Notes: generated by a model from the sequence alone, not told the origin. A stretch of DNA of 49,286 bases from Natribacillus halophilus (GCF_900100185.1 NZ_FNEN01000017.1:1-49286); one strand, 5' to 3'; positions 16,965 through 25,507 are shown, counted from the first letter of the stretch. Made by a program: numbers and translations.

Positions 16965-17221
16965 GGAAGGGGTTTAAAATCGTTTTTGAACATTTTACCG
17001 TATCACTATAAAAGAAGCATTAACCCTTGATATAAGGGGATATTTTTGGGCCTCTTAAAATCAATAAAAATCGTATTGTGCCAAAAAATGATCCAGTTTC
17101 GAATGTTTTGGTGCCAAATCTGTGCCGCCAATGTTTATTGATAATTTAGTTCTTCACTGGGTGAAAGTTTATTTACTTTGAAATAAATTTCTATACAGAA
17201 ACCAGCTGTTACTGTGTAGTT

Positions 17222-17300
17222 GAAAAAAAGTCGCGACGTTTGTAAAAAAGATGCGATGTTTAAAATAAAGTCTGCTGTTTATAAAAAAGTTGCGAAGCTT
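17222..17300. repeat. Degenerate tandem repeat, about four units of 19-21 bases
   Basis: Successive units read roughly AAAAAAAGTCGCGACGTTTGT, AAAAAAGATGCGATGTTTA, AAATAAAGTCTGCTGTTTAT and AAAAAAGTTGCGAAGCTTT. The shared core is AAAAAAGTtGCGAtGTTTa. Units are imperfect and have no spacers, so this is not a CRISPR array. Its role is unknown. Confidence 0.4.
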
Positions 17301-17463
17301 TGCTTTACGCCTTTGGCTTTGATTGTCTAAAGGGGTTTCTTATGGTAAAAGTAAAATAAGTTTATACCGCAATCGGGCATTTGCTAAATAGAAATATCTC
17401 GCTAATACACGATTTTTGAAGAAAAGGGAATAAATCAAATTAACTTGATCTATTGCAAGCACT

Positions 17464-17505
17464 TATGATACTATTTCATTAATCAACAATTTTTAATGAA
17501 AGGAG
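17464..17505 (+). promoter_or_regulatory. Arsenic operon promoter region with inverted repeat
   Basis: A -10-like TATGAT lies at 17464-17469. TTCATTAA (17475-17482) and TTAATGAA (17493-17500) are perfect 8-base inverted arms ten bases apart, just before the first gene. This is the usual place for an ArsR operator. AAAGGAG (17499-17505) is the ribosome binding site and overlaps the right arm. Confidence 0.5.
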
Positions 17506-17508
17506 TGG

Positions 17509-17844
17509 ATGATTTTGAAGGTAGTATCACACGTTGATGATCTCTCCATCAATACTTTAGAGAAGTATGAACATACGTTCAAGGCTTTAGCTGATAAAAA
17601 ACGATTGCATTTACTTCATCTGTTGAGCAGAAGAGGAAAGACATGTGTCTGCCACCTTACGGAAGAGTTGGATATGAGCCAATCGAAGCTGTCATACCAT
17701 CTAAAAATACTGATGGATGCTAACCTTTTAGTGAGGGAAACCAAAGGGACATGGAGTTATTATGAGATTAATGAAGGTGAAATGGATCGGGTACTCTCAG
17801 ATGAATTATGTTGTGTGTTTAAACCTGGATTCAATAAGTGTTAG
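17509..17844 (+). CDS. arsR: ArsR-family arsenic-responsive repressor
   Basis: A 111-residue winged-helix repressor. The metalloid site C46-V-C48 lies in the recognition-helix approach (GKTCVCHLTEELDMSQSKLS), the typical ArsR alpha-3 arsenite site, and a further Cys pair occurs near the end (DELCCVFKPG). Binding of arsenite to these thiols should release DNA and induce the operon. The ATG at 17509 is only three bases from the AAAGGAG site, so the in-frame TTG at 17515 may be the real start. It heads the order arsR-arsI-arsB-arsC. Confidence 0.88.
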   Translation: MILKVVSHVDDLSINTLEKYEHTFKALADKKRLHLLHLLSRRGKTCVCHLTEELDMSQSKLSYHLKILMDANLLVRETKGTWSYYEINEGEMDRVLSDELCCVFKPGFNKC

Positions 17845-17898
17845 TAACTTTTTGAATCCAATATACCAAAAAAAATTGATGATAGAGGAGATGTATGT

Positions 17899-18297
17899 AT
17901 GACCAACGTGCACATCGGGTTAAACGTGAAAGATTTAGAGAAGAGTAAAGCCTTTTATGAAAATATGCTTGGGATTACGCCTGCAAAGGAAAAACACGAT
18001 TATATTAAGTTCCTAACGGCTGATCCAAATTTGAACTTAACTTTAACACCAACAGAACAAGTGGAAGGAAATCATATTAACCATTTAGGCGTACAATTGG
18101 AGAGCAAAGATGAAGTGACCAAACATAAAGAAAGGCTTGAAAAAGTTGGGTTCTTTGCCCGCGAAGAAATGGATACAACATGTTGCTACGCCGTTCAAGA
18201 TAAGTTTTGGGTAACGGATCCTGATGGGAACGAGTGGGAATATTTTTATACAAAAAATGATGTAGAAGAAAATAAAGATGCATGTTGCGCAGGTTAG
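17899..18297 (+). CDS. arsI: ArsI/CadI-type vicinal oxygen chelate protein (C-As lyase)
   Basis: A 132-residue glyoxalase-fold protein. The metal ligands H5 (VHIGLNV), H62 (NHLGV) and E114 (NEWEY) and the thiol pair C95-C96 (DTTCCYA) match ArsI, the non-heme iron dioxygenase that cleaves the carbon-arsenic bond of trivalent organoarsenicals. The C-terminus has another Cys pair (ACCAG). In a classical ars operon it adds resistance to methylated or aromatic arsenicals; the related CadI name is also used for such genes. Position between arsR and arsB supports the arsenic role. Confidence 0.85.
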   Translation: MTNVHIGLNVKDLEKSKAFYENMLGITPAKEKHDYIKFLTADPNLNLTLTPTEQVEGNHINHLGVQLESKDEVTKHKERLEKVGFFAREEMDTTCCYAVQDKFWVTDPDGNEWEYFYTKNDVEENKDACCAG

Positions 18298-18410
18298 TAT
18301 TCCATGCACTTTTAATTAATCATGAAGGCGGCCACTGGCTGCCTTTAATAGGGTATATACTATACTTTTCGAGAAAGAAACACTTGATATCGTAAGGGAG
18401 AACGCATACG

Positions 18411-19709
18411 TTGATTTCAATCATTTTAGCATCTGCTATATTTATCATTACGCTCGTCTTGGTCATATGGCAACCTAAAAACCTTGATATTGGTTGGTCT
18501 GCTTGTGGTGGTGCCATTGTTGCACTACTTCTCGGTGTTGTTTCGTTTGGCGATGTCCTTGAAGTTACAAGCATTGTTTGGAATGCCACCTTAACGTTTG
18601 TTGCTGTTATCATTATTTCTTTGATTTTAGATGAGATAGGCTTTTTCGAATGGTCGGCATTACATATGACTCGTACAGCCAAAGGTAATGCCGTTCTCAT
18701 GTTTGTCTATGTTTGTATTTTAGGTTCAATTGTCGCTGCATTTTTCGCCAATGACGGTGCGGCTTTAATTCTAACGCCTATCGTTTTAGCCATGGTTCGC
18801 TCTTTGAATTTTAACGAAACGATGGTGTTTCCATTTATTATAGCGAGTGGTTTTATTGCCGACGCCACCTCGTTACCGCTCATTGTGAGTAACTTAGTCA
18901 ACATTGTTTCGGCGGACTTCTTCGGGATCGGATTTATTGAATATGCTACACGAATGATTGTTCCTAACTTCTTTTCATTAGTGGCCAGTATTCTTGTTTT
19001 GTATCTATACTTTAGAAAGAGCATTCCAAAACGATACGATTATGAAAAACTGCAAAAGCCTGTCACAGCCATTAAAGATGAAAAAATGTTTCGGATTTCG
19101 TGGCTTGTTTTAGCAGTATTATTAATTGGTTATCTCGTTAGTGAGTTCCTACATATTCCTGTATCCATTGTTGCGGGAATGATTGCCCTTATCTTTTTGG
19201 GGATTGCCAGCAAGAGCCCTGCTGTCGCTACACGCTCCGTCCTCAAAGGTGCACCATGGAACATTGTCTTTTTCTCGGTTGGGATGTATGTTGTCGTGTT
19301 TGGTCTGCAAAATGTCGGATTAACGGATGTTCTAGCTTCAGGACTTGAATATGTTGCTGAGCAAGGTGTTTTTGCGGCAACAATGGGCATGGGCTTTTTA
19401 GCAGCTATTTTGTCGTCGATTATGAACAATATGCCAACGGTCATGATCAATGCCATAGCGATTGATACGACAGCTGCAACTGGATTGATGAAAGAAGCAA
19501 TGGTTTATGCAAATGTGGTCGGTTCAGATCTCGGGCCAAAAATTACGCCCATTGGTTCGTTGGCAACGTTATTGTGGTTACACGTCCTTACGCAAAAAGG
19601 CGTCAAGATTTCCTGGTGGACGTACTTTAAGACAGGCATTGTCATTACATTACCCGTCTTATTTATTACCTTACTCGGCCTCTATCTCTGGTTAATGCTC
19701 ATTAGTTAA
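18411..19709 (+). CDS. arsB: ArsB-type arsenite efflux permease
   Basis: A 432-residue membrane protein with about eleven or twelve segments. Family marks include [20 protein letters not shown] near residues 104-123, the [10 protein letters not shown] segment, and [20 protein letters not shown] near 365-385, all typical of the ArsB/ion-transporter superfamily. It exports arsenite from the cytosol, driven by the membrane potential. The start is TTG, supported by AAGGGAG ten bases upstream. It is followed after twenty bases by arsC. Confidence 0.92.
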   Translation: MISIILASAIFIITLVLVIWQPKNLDIGWSACGGAIVALLLGVVSFGDVLEVTSIVWNATLTFVAVIIISLILDEIGFFEWSALHMTRTAKGNAVLMFVYVCILGSIVAAFFANDGAALILTPIVLAMVRSLNFNETMVFPFIIASGFIADATSLPLIVSNLVNIVSADFFGIGFIEYATRMIVPNFFSLVASILVLYLYFRKSIPKRYDYEKLQKPVTAIKDEKMFRISWLVLAVLLIGYLVSEFLHIPVSIVAGMIALIFLGIASKSPAVATRSVLKGAPWNIVFFSVGMYVVVFGLQNVGLTDVLASGLEYVAEQGVFAATMGMGFLAAILSSIMNNMPTVMINAIAIDTTAATGLMKEAMVYANVVGSDLGPKITPIGSLATLLWLHVLTQKGVKISWWTYFKTGIVITLPVLFITLLGLYLWLMLIS

Positions 19710-19729
19710 AGAAAAGGAGAGAACCCATC

Positions 19730-20146
19730 ATGTCGAAAAAAACGATCTATTTTATTTGTACAGGGAACTCATGCCGCAGCCAAATGGCCGAAGGATGGGC
19801 CAAACATTATTTAGGTAAGGAATGGAATGTGTATAGTTCAGGTGTCGAAGCTCATGGTTTAAACGAAAATGCAATAAAAGCAATGAGCGAGGTCAATATA
19901 GATATTTCTAATCAAACATCAGATGTGATTGATACGAACTTATGGAACGACGTTGATATGATTGTGACCCTTTGCGGTGATGCGGCGGATCGTTGTCCGA
20001 TGACACCGCCGCGTATTCGCCGTGAACATTGGGGTTTTAATGATCCGACGAAAGCTGAAGGATCGGCCGAAGAGAAGTGGCGTGCATTTCAACGGGTACG
20101 TGATGAGATTGGTCAACGCATTCAACAATTTGCGAAAACAACATGA
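19730..20146 (+). CDS. arsC: Arsenate reductase, thioredoxin-coupled type
   Basis: A 138-residue low-molecular-weight phosphatase-fold reductase. C10-TGNSC15-R is the anion-binding loop with the nucleophile C10; C82 and C89 ([11 protein letters not shown]) form the redox relay; DP near residue 105 provides the acid. This is the complete residue set of the Bacillus/Staphylococcus ArsC, which reduces arsenate to arsenite for ArsB export with thioredoxin as electron donor. RBS AAAGGAG precedes the start. Confidence 0.95.
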   Translation: MSKKTIYFICTGNSCRSQMAEGWAKHYLGKEWNVYSSGVEAHGLNENAIKAMSEVNIDISNQTSDVIDTNLWNDVDMIVTLCGDAADRCPMTPPRIRREHWGFNDPTKAEGSAEEKWRAFQRVRDEIGQRIQQFAKTT

Positions 20147-20266
20147 TAAAAAGCTTAGGTTATTCAACAATACTGGGCAATAGGAGATCTTGGCTTATTA
20201 AAGAACTGGAGAGAAAAGTGGAATATTGCCCGGCTTATGTATAAGAATTCTTGTTGAAATAATTCG

Positions 20267-20307
20267 TTGACAATGTTCACAATTACACGATATTATGTAG
20301 TTGTGAA
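20267..20307 (+). promoter_or_regulatory. Promoter and operator of the SmtB-like repressor gene
   Basis: TTGACA (20267-20272) and TATTAT (20291-20296) form a promoter with an 18-base spacer. TTCACAA (20276-20282) and TTGTGAA (20301-20307) are inverted arms, and the inner bases ATTACAC...ATGTAGT extend the symmetry. The same core (ACAATTACAC-ATA-ATGTA-TTGT) appears at 20711-20744, so one repressor probably controls both sites. Confidence 0.65.
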
Positions 20308-20321
20308 TCGGAGGTGAAAAA

Positions 20322-20675
20322 GTGGAAACAGATATTAAAAACACTTGTACACCCAAACCTCAATTAACCGATCGCCCGTTACTAGAAGGTGAAGAGGCAG
20401 AAGGATTGAGCGATACTTTTAAAATACTTGCTAATGCAACCCGACTTCGAATACTTCATGCATTGGTTCGAAACCCAAATACGTCTGTAACAGAGCTGTC
20501 GGAACAAGTAGGTATGAAACCCCAAGCAATATCTAATCAGCTTCAACGCTTGGTTGATAAAGGGGTTGTACGTCCATTACGTGAAGGAAACTTCATTCAT
20601 TATCAAATTGTTGATACCTGTGTAATTATTCTTTTAGATCGCGGATGGTGCTTAACCGAAGACTTACCAAACTAA
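20322..20675 (+). CDS. ArsR/SmtB-family metal sensor (CadC/SmtB-like)
   Basis: A 117-residue winged-helix repressor distinct from the arsenic ArsR. The DNA-binding part is NATRLRILHALV and TSVTELSEQVGMKPQAISNQ. Cysteines occur at 9, 100 and 110 (NTCT, DTCVIILLDRGWC), so a thiolate site joining the N-terminal and last helices is possible, as in cadmium/lead sensors. It lacks the CVC motif of arsenite sensors. GTG start after GGAGGTG. Its own operator and that of the following metallothionein gene share the same inverted repeat, so it should repress both. Confidence 0.82.
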   Translation: METDIKNTCTPKPQLTDRPLLEGEEAEGLSDTFKILANATRLRILHALVRNPNTSVTELSEQVGMKPQAISNQLQRLVDKGVVRPLREGNFIHYQIVDTCVIILLDRGWCLTEDLPN

Positions 20676-20710
20676 AGGGTACTTTAAGTTTGTTAAAGTA
20701 TCTTTGAAAA

Positions 20711-20744
20711 TTAAACAATTACACTATACAATGTAATTGTTTAA
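20711..20744 (+). promoter_or_regulatory. Operator of the metallothionein gene
   Basis: TTAAACAATTACA (20711-20723) and TGTAATTGTTTAA (20732-20744) are perfect 13-base inverted arms with an 8-base centre. No T-run follows, so a terminator is less likely. The core matches the operator before the SmtB-like gene. Confidence 0.65.
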
Positions 20745-20776
20745 TTAGCTAATTTCATTTAGGGAGTAGATTCATA

Positions 20777-20989
20777 ATGGAAAAATGTGCACGCCCTAGC
20801 TGTAACTGTCTTGCTGGTGATAACAAAACAATAGTTGAGGGAAAAGTATATTGCTGTGAATACTGCGCAAATGGAAATCATTGTACGGACGAAACATGCA
20901 CTTGTGAGCCTTGCGATGCGAAAAAGCTGGTTGATTTTACGTATTCAAAATATGGGCTTCCCATTCTCAGGAAGCCTTATTTTATGTAA
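20777..20989 (+). CDS. Bacterial metallothionein (SmtA/BmtA-like)
   Basis: A 70-residue protein with ten cysteines at 4, 9, 11, 26, 27, 30, 36, 41, 43 and 46. The order KCARPSCNCL, KVYCCEYCANG and TCTCEPC follows the prokaryotic metallothionein layout, including the YC-xE-xCANG segment of the zinc-finger-like fold. Such proteins bind Zn, Cd or Cu clusters in the cytosol. Its operator is shared with the SmtB-like repressor, and CadD follows, so cadmium or zinc sequestration is the likely job. The last twenty residues lack Cys and are encoded over a hairpin. RBS GGGAG precedes the ATG. Confidence 0.85.
   Translation: MEKCARPSCNCLAGDNKTIVEGKVYCCEYCANGNHCTDETCTCEPCDAKKLVDFTYSKYGLPILRKPYFM
20955..20983 (+). 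terminator. Hairpin inside the metallothionein 3' end
   Basis: GGCTTCC (20955-20961) pairs with GGAAGCC (20970-20976), followed by TTATTTTAT. It has the look of an intrinsic terminator but lies within the coding frame and before cadD, so it may act as an attenuator that favours metallothionein over CadD expression. Confidence 0.45.
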
Positions 20990-21013
20990 CAAAAAGAGAT
21001 TGGAGACGATAAA

Positions 21014-21625
21014 ATGATTCCAACGATATTAACGGCTATTGCAGTTTATATAGCCACAGGTATTGATTACTTGATTATATTAATTCTTCTATTTTCGCAA
21101 ATAAAGAAAGGTCAAATGAAACATATTTGGATTGGGCAATATTTAGGCACGGTAATTATCTTATTGGTGAGTCTGTTAGCAGCTTATGGCGTCAATCTCA
21201 TTCCTCAACAATGGATTGTAGGCTTACTTGGGCTTTTACCAATTTATTTAGGGGCTAGAGTATGGATCAAGGGGGAAGATGATGAAGATGAAGGTAATAT
21301 CTTATCTATTTTATCTTCCGATCGATTTAAACAACTGTATTTAACGGTCACCTTTATTGTATTGGCTTCTAGTGCAGATGATTTTTCCATTTATATCCCC
21401 TATTTCACAACATTAAATGCAATTGAAATACCAGTTGTACTACTTGTTTTCCTTAGCATGGTTGGTGTCTTATGTTATATCAGCTATCGCTTAGCTTCTA
21501 TGAACTATGTATCGGAGAAAATTGAGAAGTATGAACGTTGGATTGTTCCGATCGTGTTTATAGGGTTAGGTTTATATATTATGTATGCGAATGGCACAAT
21601 TAACACTTTAATTTCCTTTTTATAA
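21014..21625 (+). CDS. cadD: CadD-family cadmium resistance transporter
   Basis: A 203-residue membrane protein with five or six segments. It begins IPTILTAIAVYIATGIDYLI and carries LASSADDFSIYIPYFTTL near residue 117, which are the two conserved acidic membrane motifs of CadD. The family gives cadmium resistance in staphylococci by efflux. It sits 24 bases after the metallothionein stop and should be induced together with it by the SmtB-like sensor. Confidence 0.87.
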   Translation: MIPTILTAIAVYIATGIDYLIILILLFSQIKKGQMKHIWIGQYLGTVIILLVSLLAAYGVNLIPQQWIVGLLGLLPIYLGARVWIKGEDDEDEGNILSILSSDRFKQLYLTVTFIVLASSADDFSIYIPYFTTLNAIEIPVVLLVFLSMVGVLCYISYRLASMNYVSEKIEKYERWIVPIVFIGLGLYIMYANGTINTLISFL

Positions 21626-21657
21626 AGTACTAATTCTTTATTGGTTGGAGGATTTCT

Positions 21658-22146
21658 ATGCTATACGATGTCATTTATAGTTGGCGGAGGCCAATCGGGG
21701 TTAGCAATGGGTGCAGGAAACACAGGTGTTCAAATTGCTGCAGAACTAAGTAAAACCCATACTGTTTTGCTTGCGAAAAGTAAACCGATTAAATTACCTC
21801 AAAGCATTGCAGGAAAAAGTTTTATTTTGGTGGTTTGAGTTTTTAAGGCTGTCTAAAGTAAAGTCTGAATCAAATCTGGGGAAGTTTCTTCAAAAAAGAG
21901 ATCCAATTATAGGGGATGATTATAAGGTTGTTAAGAAGTATGTAAGGATTTATGGGCGGGTAACATGTAAATGACGGTCAAGTAAACTTTGAGGGTCAAT
22001 CGTCTCCAAAGAAAGTATCATCAATTATTTGGGCAACGAGTTATCGTAATGATTATTCATGGATTAACATTGATGGAGTGATCAATAAACACGGCAAACC
22101 TATGCGGAAGAAGTTCATTCCGAACGAACTTTACATTTCTAAATAG
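21658..22146 (+). pseudogene. FAD/NAD(P)-dependent flavoprotein remnant
   Basis: Fragments of one protein occur in different frames. They are SFIVGGGQSGLAMG (FAD Rossmann start), GAGNTGVQIAAELSKTHTVL (NADP-binding GxGNTG), FEFLRLSKVKSES, then IIWATSYRNDYSWINIDGVI near 22030-22080 (the ATG-x-R-x-D motif with a change). The N-terminal Rossmann fold is joined directly to the second one, so the middle is deleted, and frameshifts follow. The parts resemble CzcO-type flavin monooxygenases often found in metal islands. It cannot make a functional enzyme. Confidence 0.7.
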
Positions 22147-22160
22147 AAAGAGGGATTAAA

Positions 22161-23804
22161 ATGACCGTCAATAAATATAAATTATCCGTTCAAGGCATGA
22201 CTTGCATGGATTGTGAGGAACATGTAACGAAGGCGCTAAAACAAGCTGGAGCCAAAAATGTGTCAGCTGATTTTCGGGGAGACGAAGCGGTTTTTGAACT
22301 AAGCGAAGATCGAATCGATGAGGCTAAACAAAATATTGTACAAACCGGCTATTACCCCGGTGAAGAAGAAATTCAAACCGCTGAAGATTGTGTGGCCTTC
22401 AACCGGGTAGACGATTATGATCTTCTGATTATTGGTTCAGGTGGTGCTGCCTTTTCAGCCGCGATCACAGCCAGTGAAAACGGTGCGAAAGTGGCCATGG
22501 TAGAACGCAGAACCGTCGGAGGAACCTGTGTCAATATCGGTTGTGTCCCGTCGAAAACCATGCTTCGTGCCGGTAAAATCAACGGATTGGCAAAGAGCAA
22601 TCCATTTACCGGGTTACAAACAAGCACCGGGGATGCAGACCTTGCCGAATTGACTGCACAAAAAGATAAATTGATCAGTCAAATGCGTCAGGAAAAATAT
22701 ATCGACCTGATCGACGAATATGGGTTTGATCTGATTCGGGGTGAAGCCTCGTTTATCGACGAAAAAACGGTACAAGTGAATGGAGAGCACATCACAGCCA
22801 AAAGCTTTTTAATTGCAACAGGGGCAAATCCGGCCGTTCCAGATATTCCGGGATTGAAAGACATCGATTATTTAACGAGCACGACAGCCCTTGAGTTGAA
22901 AGGCGTGCCCAAACGTCTTGCCGTAATCGGTTCCGGTTATATCGCCGCGGAATTGGGCCAAATGTTTCACAATCTCGGAACAGAAGTGACCCTTATGCAA
23001 AGGAGTGAGCGTTTGTTCAAAACGTATGATCCGGAGGTTTCCGACGCCATCGATGAAGCCTTAACGGAGCAGGGGCTCAACCTGATCACTGGCGTCACTT
23101 ATCAAAAAGTCGAGCAAAATGGTGATACCAAAAGCGTGACGATTGAAGTGAACGGCGAGCAACAAGTCATCGAAGCCGATCAGGTATTGGTAGCAACAGG
23201 CAGAAAGCCAAACACAGAGGGCTTAAAACTGGAAGCAGCCAGTGTGAAAACAGGAAAAAAAGGGGAAGTACTGACCAACGAATTTTTGCAAACGACTAAT
23301 GATCGCATTTATGCCGCAGGGGATGTGACACTCGGCCCACAATTCGTGTATGTTGCGGCTTACGAAGGGGGTATGGCCGCGGGCAACGCACTGGGTGTGG
23401 CCACACGAAAAATCGATCTTCGCTTTGTGCCCGGGGTAACATTTACGAATCCGTCGATTGCGACAGTCGGCCTAACCGAACAACAAGCCAAGGAAAAGGG
23501 TTACAATGTGAAAACTTCAGCTCTACCATTGGACGCTGTACCGAGGGCATTGGTCAACCACGAAACAACCGGGTTATATAAACTTGTCGTCGATGCCGGA
23601 ACTCGGAAATTGATCGGGGCTCATATCGTCAGTGAAAATGCCGAGGATGTCATTTTTGCGGCGACGTTAGCGGTGCAATTCGGATTGACTATTGATGACC
23701 TTACGAATAGCTTTGCGCCTTATTTAACCATGGCCGAAGGATTGAAACTCGCAGCCTTGACCATTGATAAGGATGTGTCAAAATTATCTTGTTGTGCAGG
23801 TTGA
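22161..23804 (+). CDS. merA: Mercuric reductase
   Basis: A 547-residue flavoprotein that reduces Hg(II) to Hg(0) with NADPH. It has an N-terminal heavy-metal-associated domain (C15 and C18 in GMTCMDC), the FAD site [12 protein letters not shown], the redox-active pair C123/C128 ([12 protein letters not shown]), and the C-terminal thiol pair C544-C545 (KLSCCAG) needed to hand mercury to the active site. All diagnostic residues are present. There is no MerR, transporter or mer promoter directly beside it, only the flavoprotein relic upstream; transcription may come from the cadmium module. Confidence 0.95.
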   Translation: MTVNKYKLSVQGMTCMDCEEHVTKALKQAGAKNVSADFRGDEAVFELSEDRIDEAKQNIVQTGYYPGEEEIQTAEDCVAFNRVDDYDLLIIGSGGAAFSAAITASENGAKVAMVERRTVGGTCVNIGCVPSKTMLRAGKINGLAKSNPFTGLQTSTGDADLAELTAQKDKLISQMRQEKYIDLIDEYGFDLIRGEASFIDEKTVQVNGEHITAKSFLIATGANPAVPDIPGLKDIDYLTSTTALELKGVPKRLAVIGSGYIAAELGQMFHNLGTEVTLMQRSERLFKTYDPEVSDAIDEALTEQGLNLITGVTYQKVEQNGDTKSVTIEVNGEQQVIEADQVLVATGRKPNTEGLKLEAASVKTGKKGEVLTNEFLQTTNDRIYAAGDVTLGPQFVYVAAYEGGMAAGNALGVATRKIDLRFVPGVTFTNPSIATVGLTEQQAKEKGYNVKTSALPLDAVPRALVNHETTGLYKLVVDAGTRKLIGAHIVSENAEDVIFAATLAVQFGLTIDDLTNSFAPYLTMAEGLKLAALTIDKDVSKLSCCAG

Positions 23805-23830
23805 ACGCCATCTCATTTGGAAAAATATGG

Positions 23831-23862
23831 CTTATTCACCTTTCTCGAAAAAGGTGAATAAG
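23831..23862 (+). terminator. Hairpin after merA
   Basis: CTTATTCACCTT (23831-23842) pairs perfectly with AAGGTGAATAAG (23851-23862), loop of eight bases. There is no strong T-run afterwards, so it may be a weak terminator or an mRNA-stabilising structure. Confidence 0.5.
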
Positions 23863-23889
23863 AAGCGGCAATGTGAAATATTTGAAAGA

Positions 23890-24042
23890 ATGGGGGTAAA
23901 GGAGTTGAGGAAACGGTCGCTATATTTTTCGTCTGTGCTTCAAGGCATCACGCTGATGATATCTACCTATCCACAGAAGTTTCCCATTGAAGAAATAAAA
24001 GCACAGATTATTCATGAGTATTGCAGATCACCTAGCGTATAA
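23890..24042 (+). CDS. Possible small protein of unknown function
   Basis: An open frame of 50 codons starting MGVKELRKRSLYFSSVLQGI and containing YPQKFPIEEIKAQIIHEYC. It follows the merA hairpin. No family was recognised, the ribosome binding site is poor, and the frame may be chance. It could also be a relic of a longer gene. Confidence 0.25.
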   Translation: MGVKELRKRSLYFSSVLQGITLMISTYPQKFPIEEIKAQIIHEYCRSPSV

Positions 24043-24092
24043 AATAGATAATTGAACCTAACAACAGTTCAATTAACGAAGCGCGATAAAAG

Positions 24093-24111
24093 TTTTTCAC
24101 CACATTTTTAA
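24093..24111 (+). promoter_or_regulatory. Upstream motif TTTTTCACCACATTTTTAA
   Basis: The bases TTTTTCACCACATTTTT upstream of the YdhK lipoprotein gene resemble TTTCTCCACATTTTT at 37881-37895, upstream of the Met-rich protein gene. Both genes encode acidic Met/His-rich exported proteins, so this could be a shared regulator site. No half-site symmetry is obvious. Confidence 0.3.
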
Positions 24112-24211
24112 ACTTGATATGCCGCATTTTTATCCCTATAGATTTCATGTCTCCATATTTTCTACACATTTACTTGGTACATTGCCACTATGGAAAAGGA
24201 GGAACTATAAA

Positions 24212-24850
24212 ATGAAGAAAAAAATCATGATAGGGTCCGTTTCCCTGGTAACAGCTTTTGCATTAGCTGCATGTGGCAATGGTGATGAAGATCCATTGCC
24301 AGATGAAGGGATGGATTCCGGTTCGGATAACAGTATGGAAGATATGGGTGAAGAGATGCCCGATCACGACGATATGGATGGCATGGAAATGGACGATAAC
24401 ATGCACGAAGACATGGATCATTCCAGCTCTGGTGAAGTTCCGAATGATTTAGAGGAAGAAGAAAATCCAACTTTTGAAGTGGGAAGTCAAGCAATGGTGG
24501 AAGGCGGTCATATGGAAGAAATGGAAGGTGCTGAGGCTACCATCGTAGGGGCTTATGATACGACTGCCTACATTGTTTCTTACGACCCAACCACCGGCGG
24601 AGAAAGAGTAGAAAATCATGAATGGGTGGTTCATGAAGAAATCGAAGAAGCCGAGGAGGAAACATTTGAACCGGGAACAGAAGTCACATTAGAAGCCGAT
24701 CATATGGACGGCATGGAAGGAGCCACAGCGGAGATTGATGAAGCTGAAGAAACGACGATCTATATGATTGATTACACACCGACGGACGGTGGAGAAGAAG
24801 TTGAAAATCATAAATGGGTCACAGAAGATGAACTAACAGATGTTGAATAA
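24212..24850 (+). CDS. YdhK-family lipoprotein with two DUF1541 repeats
   Basis: A 212-residue lipoprotein. The signal peptide ends in ALAAC with the lipid cysteine C21. A very acidic Met/His linker follows (DMDGMEMDDNMHEDMDHS), then two DUF1541 repeats near residues 90-145 and 155-210, each with G-x-HM-x-GMEGAxA and a central YxVxYxPTTGGExVxNHxWV motif. B. subtilis YdhK has this architecture. The Met/His-rich linker and the surrounding metal genes suggest extracellular copper or other metal binding, which remains inferred. The ATG at 24212 follows AAAGGAGG. A truncated second copy lies at 47 kb. Confidence 0.82.
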   Translation: MKKKIMIGSVSLVTAFALAACGNGDEDPLPDEGMDSGSDNSMEDMGEEMPDHDDMDGMEMDDNMHEDMDHSSSGEVPNDLEEEENPTFEVGSQAMVEGGHMEEMEGAEATIVGAYDTTAYIVSYDPTTGGERVENHEWVVHEEIEEAEEETFEPGTEVTLEADHMDGMEGATAEIDEAEETTIYMIDYTPTDGGEEVENHKWVTEDELTDVE

Positions 24851-24987
24851 AAGAAGTCAATATGGCTACCTTCTAACTGATTAGTAAATGGAGAAATATC
24901 AGATGATGTTATAAGCTATATCCTGCAAATGAACAGGATATATAATGTCATTATGTATGGATGAAAAATAGAAAACAATATTGATTA

Positions 24988-25035
24988 GCCCTTATCCCAT
25001 CATTCCATGTCCATTGATCCGATAAGGGCATTTTT
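24988..25035 (+). terminator. Intrinsic terminator after the YdhK gene
   Basis: GCCCTTATC (24988-24996) pairs with GATAAGGGC (25021-25029), followed by ATTTTTG. The loop is long (24 bases), so efficiency is uncertain. Confidence 0.55.
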
Positions 25036-25080
25036 GTAACTATCGTTTCAATGAGAAAGAAGCAAAAAAAGTTTTCTCAA

Positions 25081-25112
25081 CTTCATAAAAACTACATATT
25101 TAATGGATAAAC
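25081..25112 (+). promoter_or_regulatory. Conserved 32-base upstream element, copy 1
   Basis: CTTCATAAAAACTACATATT followed by TAATGGATAAAC lies upstream of the Cys-rich copper-storage-like gene. A near-identical element is found at 25623-25654 before the response regulator gene. The shared part AACTACATATTTA-N-T-N-GATAAAC is too long for chance, so the response regulator may bind both. Confidence 0.6.
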
Positions 25113-25180
25113 CATTAAGGACACCGCACACTAGCTAGTGAATGCAAATTATGTGTCATAAGAAAGGAGTGCCAAGGTTA

Positions 25181-25507
25181 ATGAATTATCAAGAGTGTAT
25201 CCAAGCATGTTTAGAATGCATGGAACAGTGCAATCGGTGTTTTGATGATTGCCTCAAAGAAGACGACGTCCAAATGATGGCGGAGTGCATTCGTTTGAAC
25301 CGAGAATGTGCCGATGTCTGTGCGTTTGCCGTTAAGGCCATGCAAACAAACAGCCGTTTTGCTAAGCAGATCTGTGAATTGTGCGCTGACATCTGTCAGG
25401 CTTGTGGCGATGAATGTGCGAAGCATGAGCACGCCCAGCACTGCCAAGATTGCGCGGAAGCTTGTCATCGGTGCGCAAAAATTTGCCGAGAGATGGCGGC
25501 TGCATAA
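25181..25507 (+). CDS. Four-helix-bundle Cys-rich protein (copper storage protein, Csp3/DUF326-like)
   Basis: A 108-residue protein with Cys residues spaced by three and four along predicted helices (CIQACLECMEQCNRCFDDC, then CELCADICQACGDECAKH and CQDCAEACHRCAKIC). This is the pattern of cytosolic Csp3 copper storage proteins, whose helices line a core with Cu(I)-binding thiolates. No signal peptide is present, so it acts in the cytosol. The ATG at 25181 gives the family's usual length. It lies before the two-component system and shares the latter's upstream element. A good terminator follows. Confidence 0.87.
   Translation: MNYQECIQACLECMEQCNRCFDDCLKEDDVQMMAECIRLNRECADVCAFAVKAMQTNSRFAKQICELCADICQACGDECAKHEHAQHCQDCAEACHRCAKICREMAAA

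Larger units (their letters stand above)
16615..17508. other. Long gene-free region holding hairpin, tRNA fragment and degenerate repeats
   Basis: No protein gene is recognised over about 890 bases. It holds a GC-rich hairpin (16869-16896), a tRNA-Thr 3' fragment (16915-16964), a degenerate tandem repeat (17222-17300) and the promoter/operator of the arsenic operon. The remainder is AT-rich and unremarkable. Confidence 0.6.

Noticed and set aside
17222-17300. Possible CRISPR array
   Set aside because: Units are imperfect and directly adjacent, with no spacers of constant length and no cas genes in the window.
24988-25029. Riboswitch in the long-loop hairpin after YdhK
   Set aside because: Only one stem with T-run is evident and the next gene is over 100 bases away; a terminator explains it.
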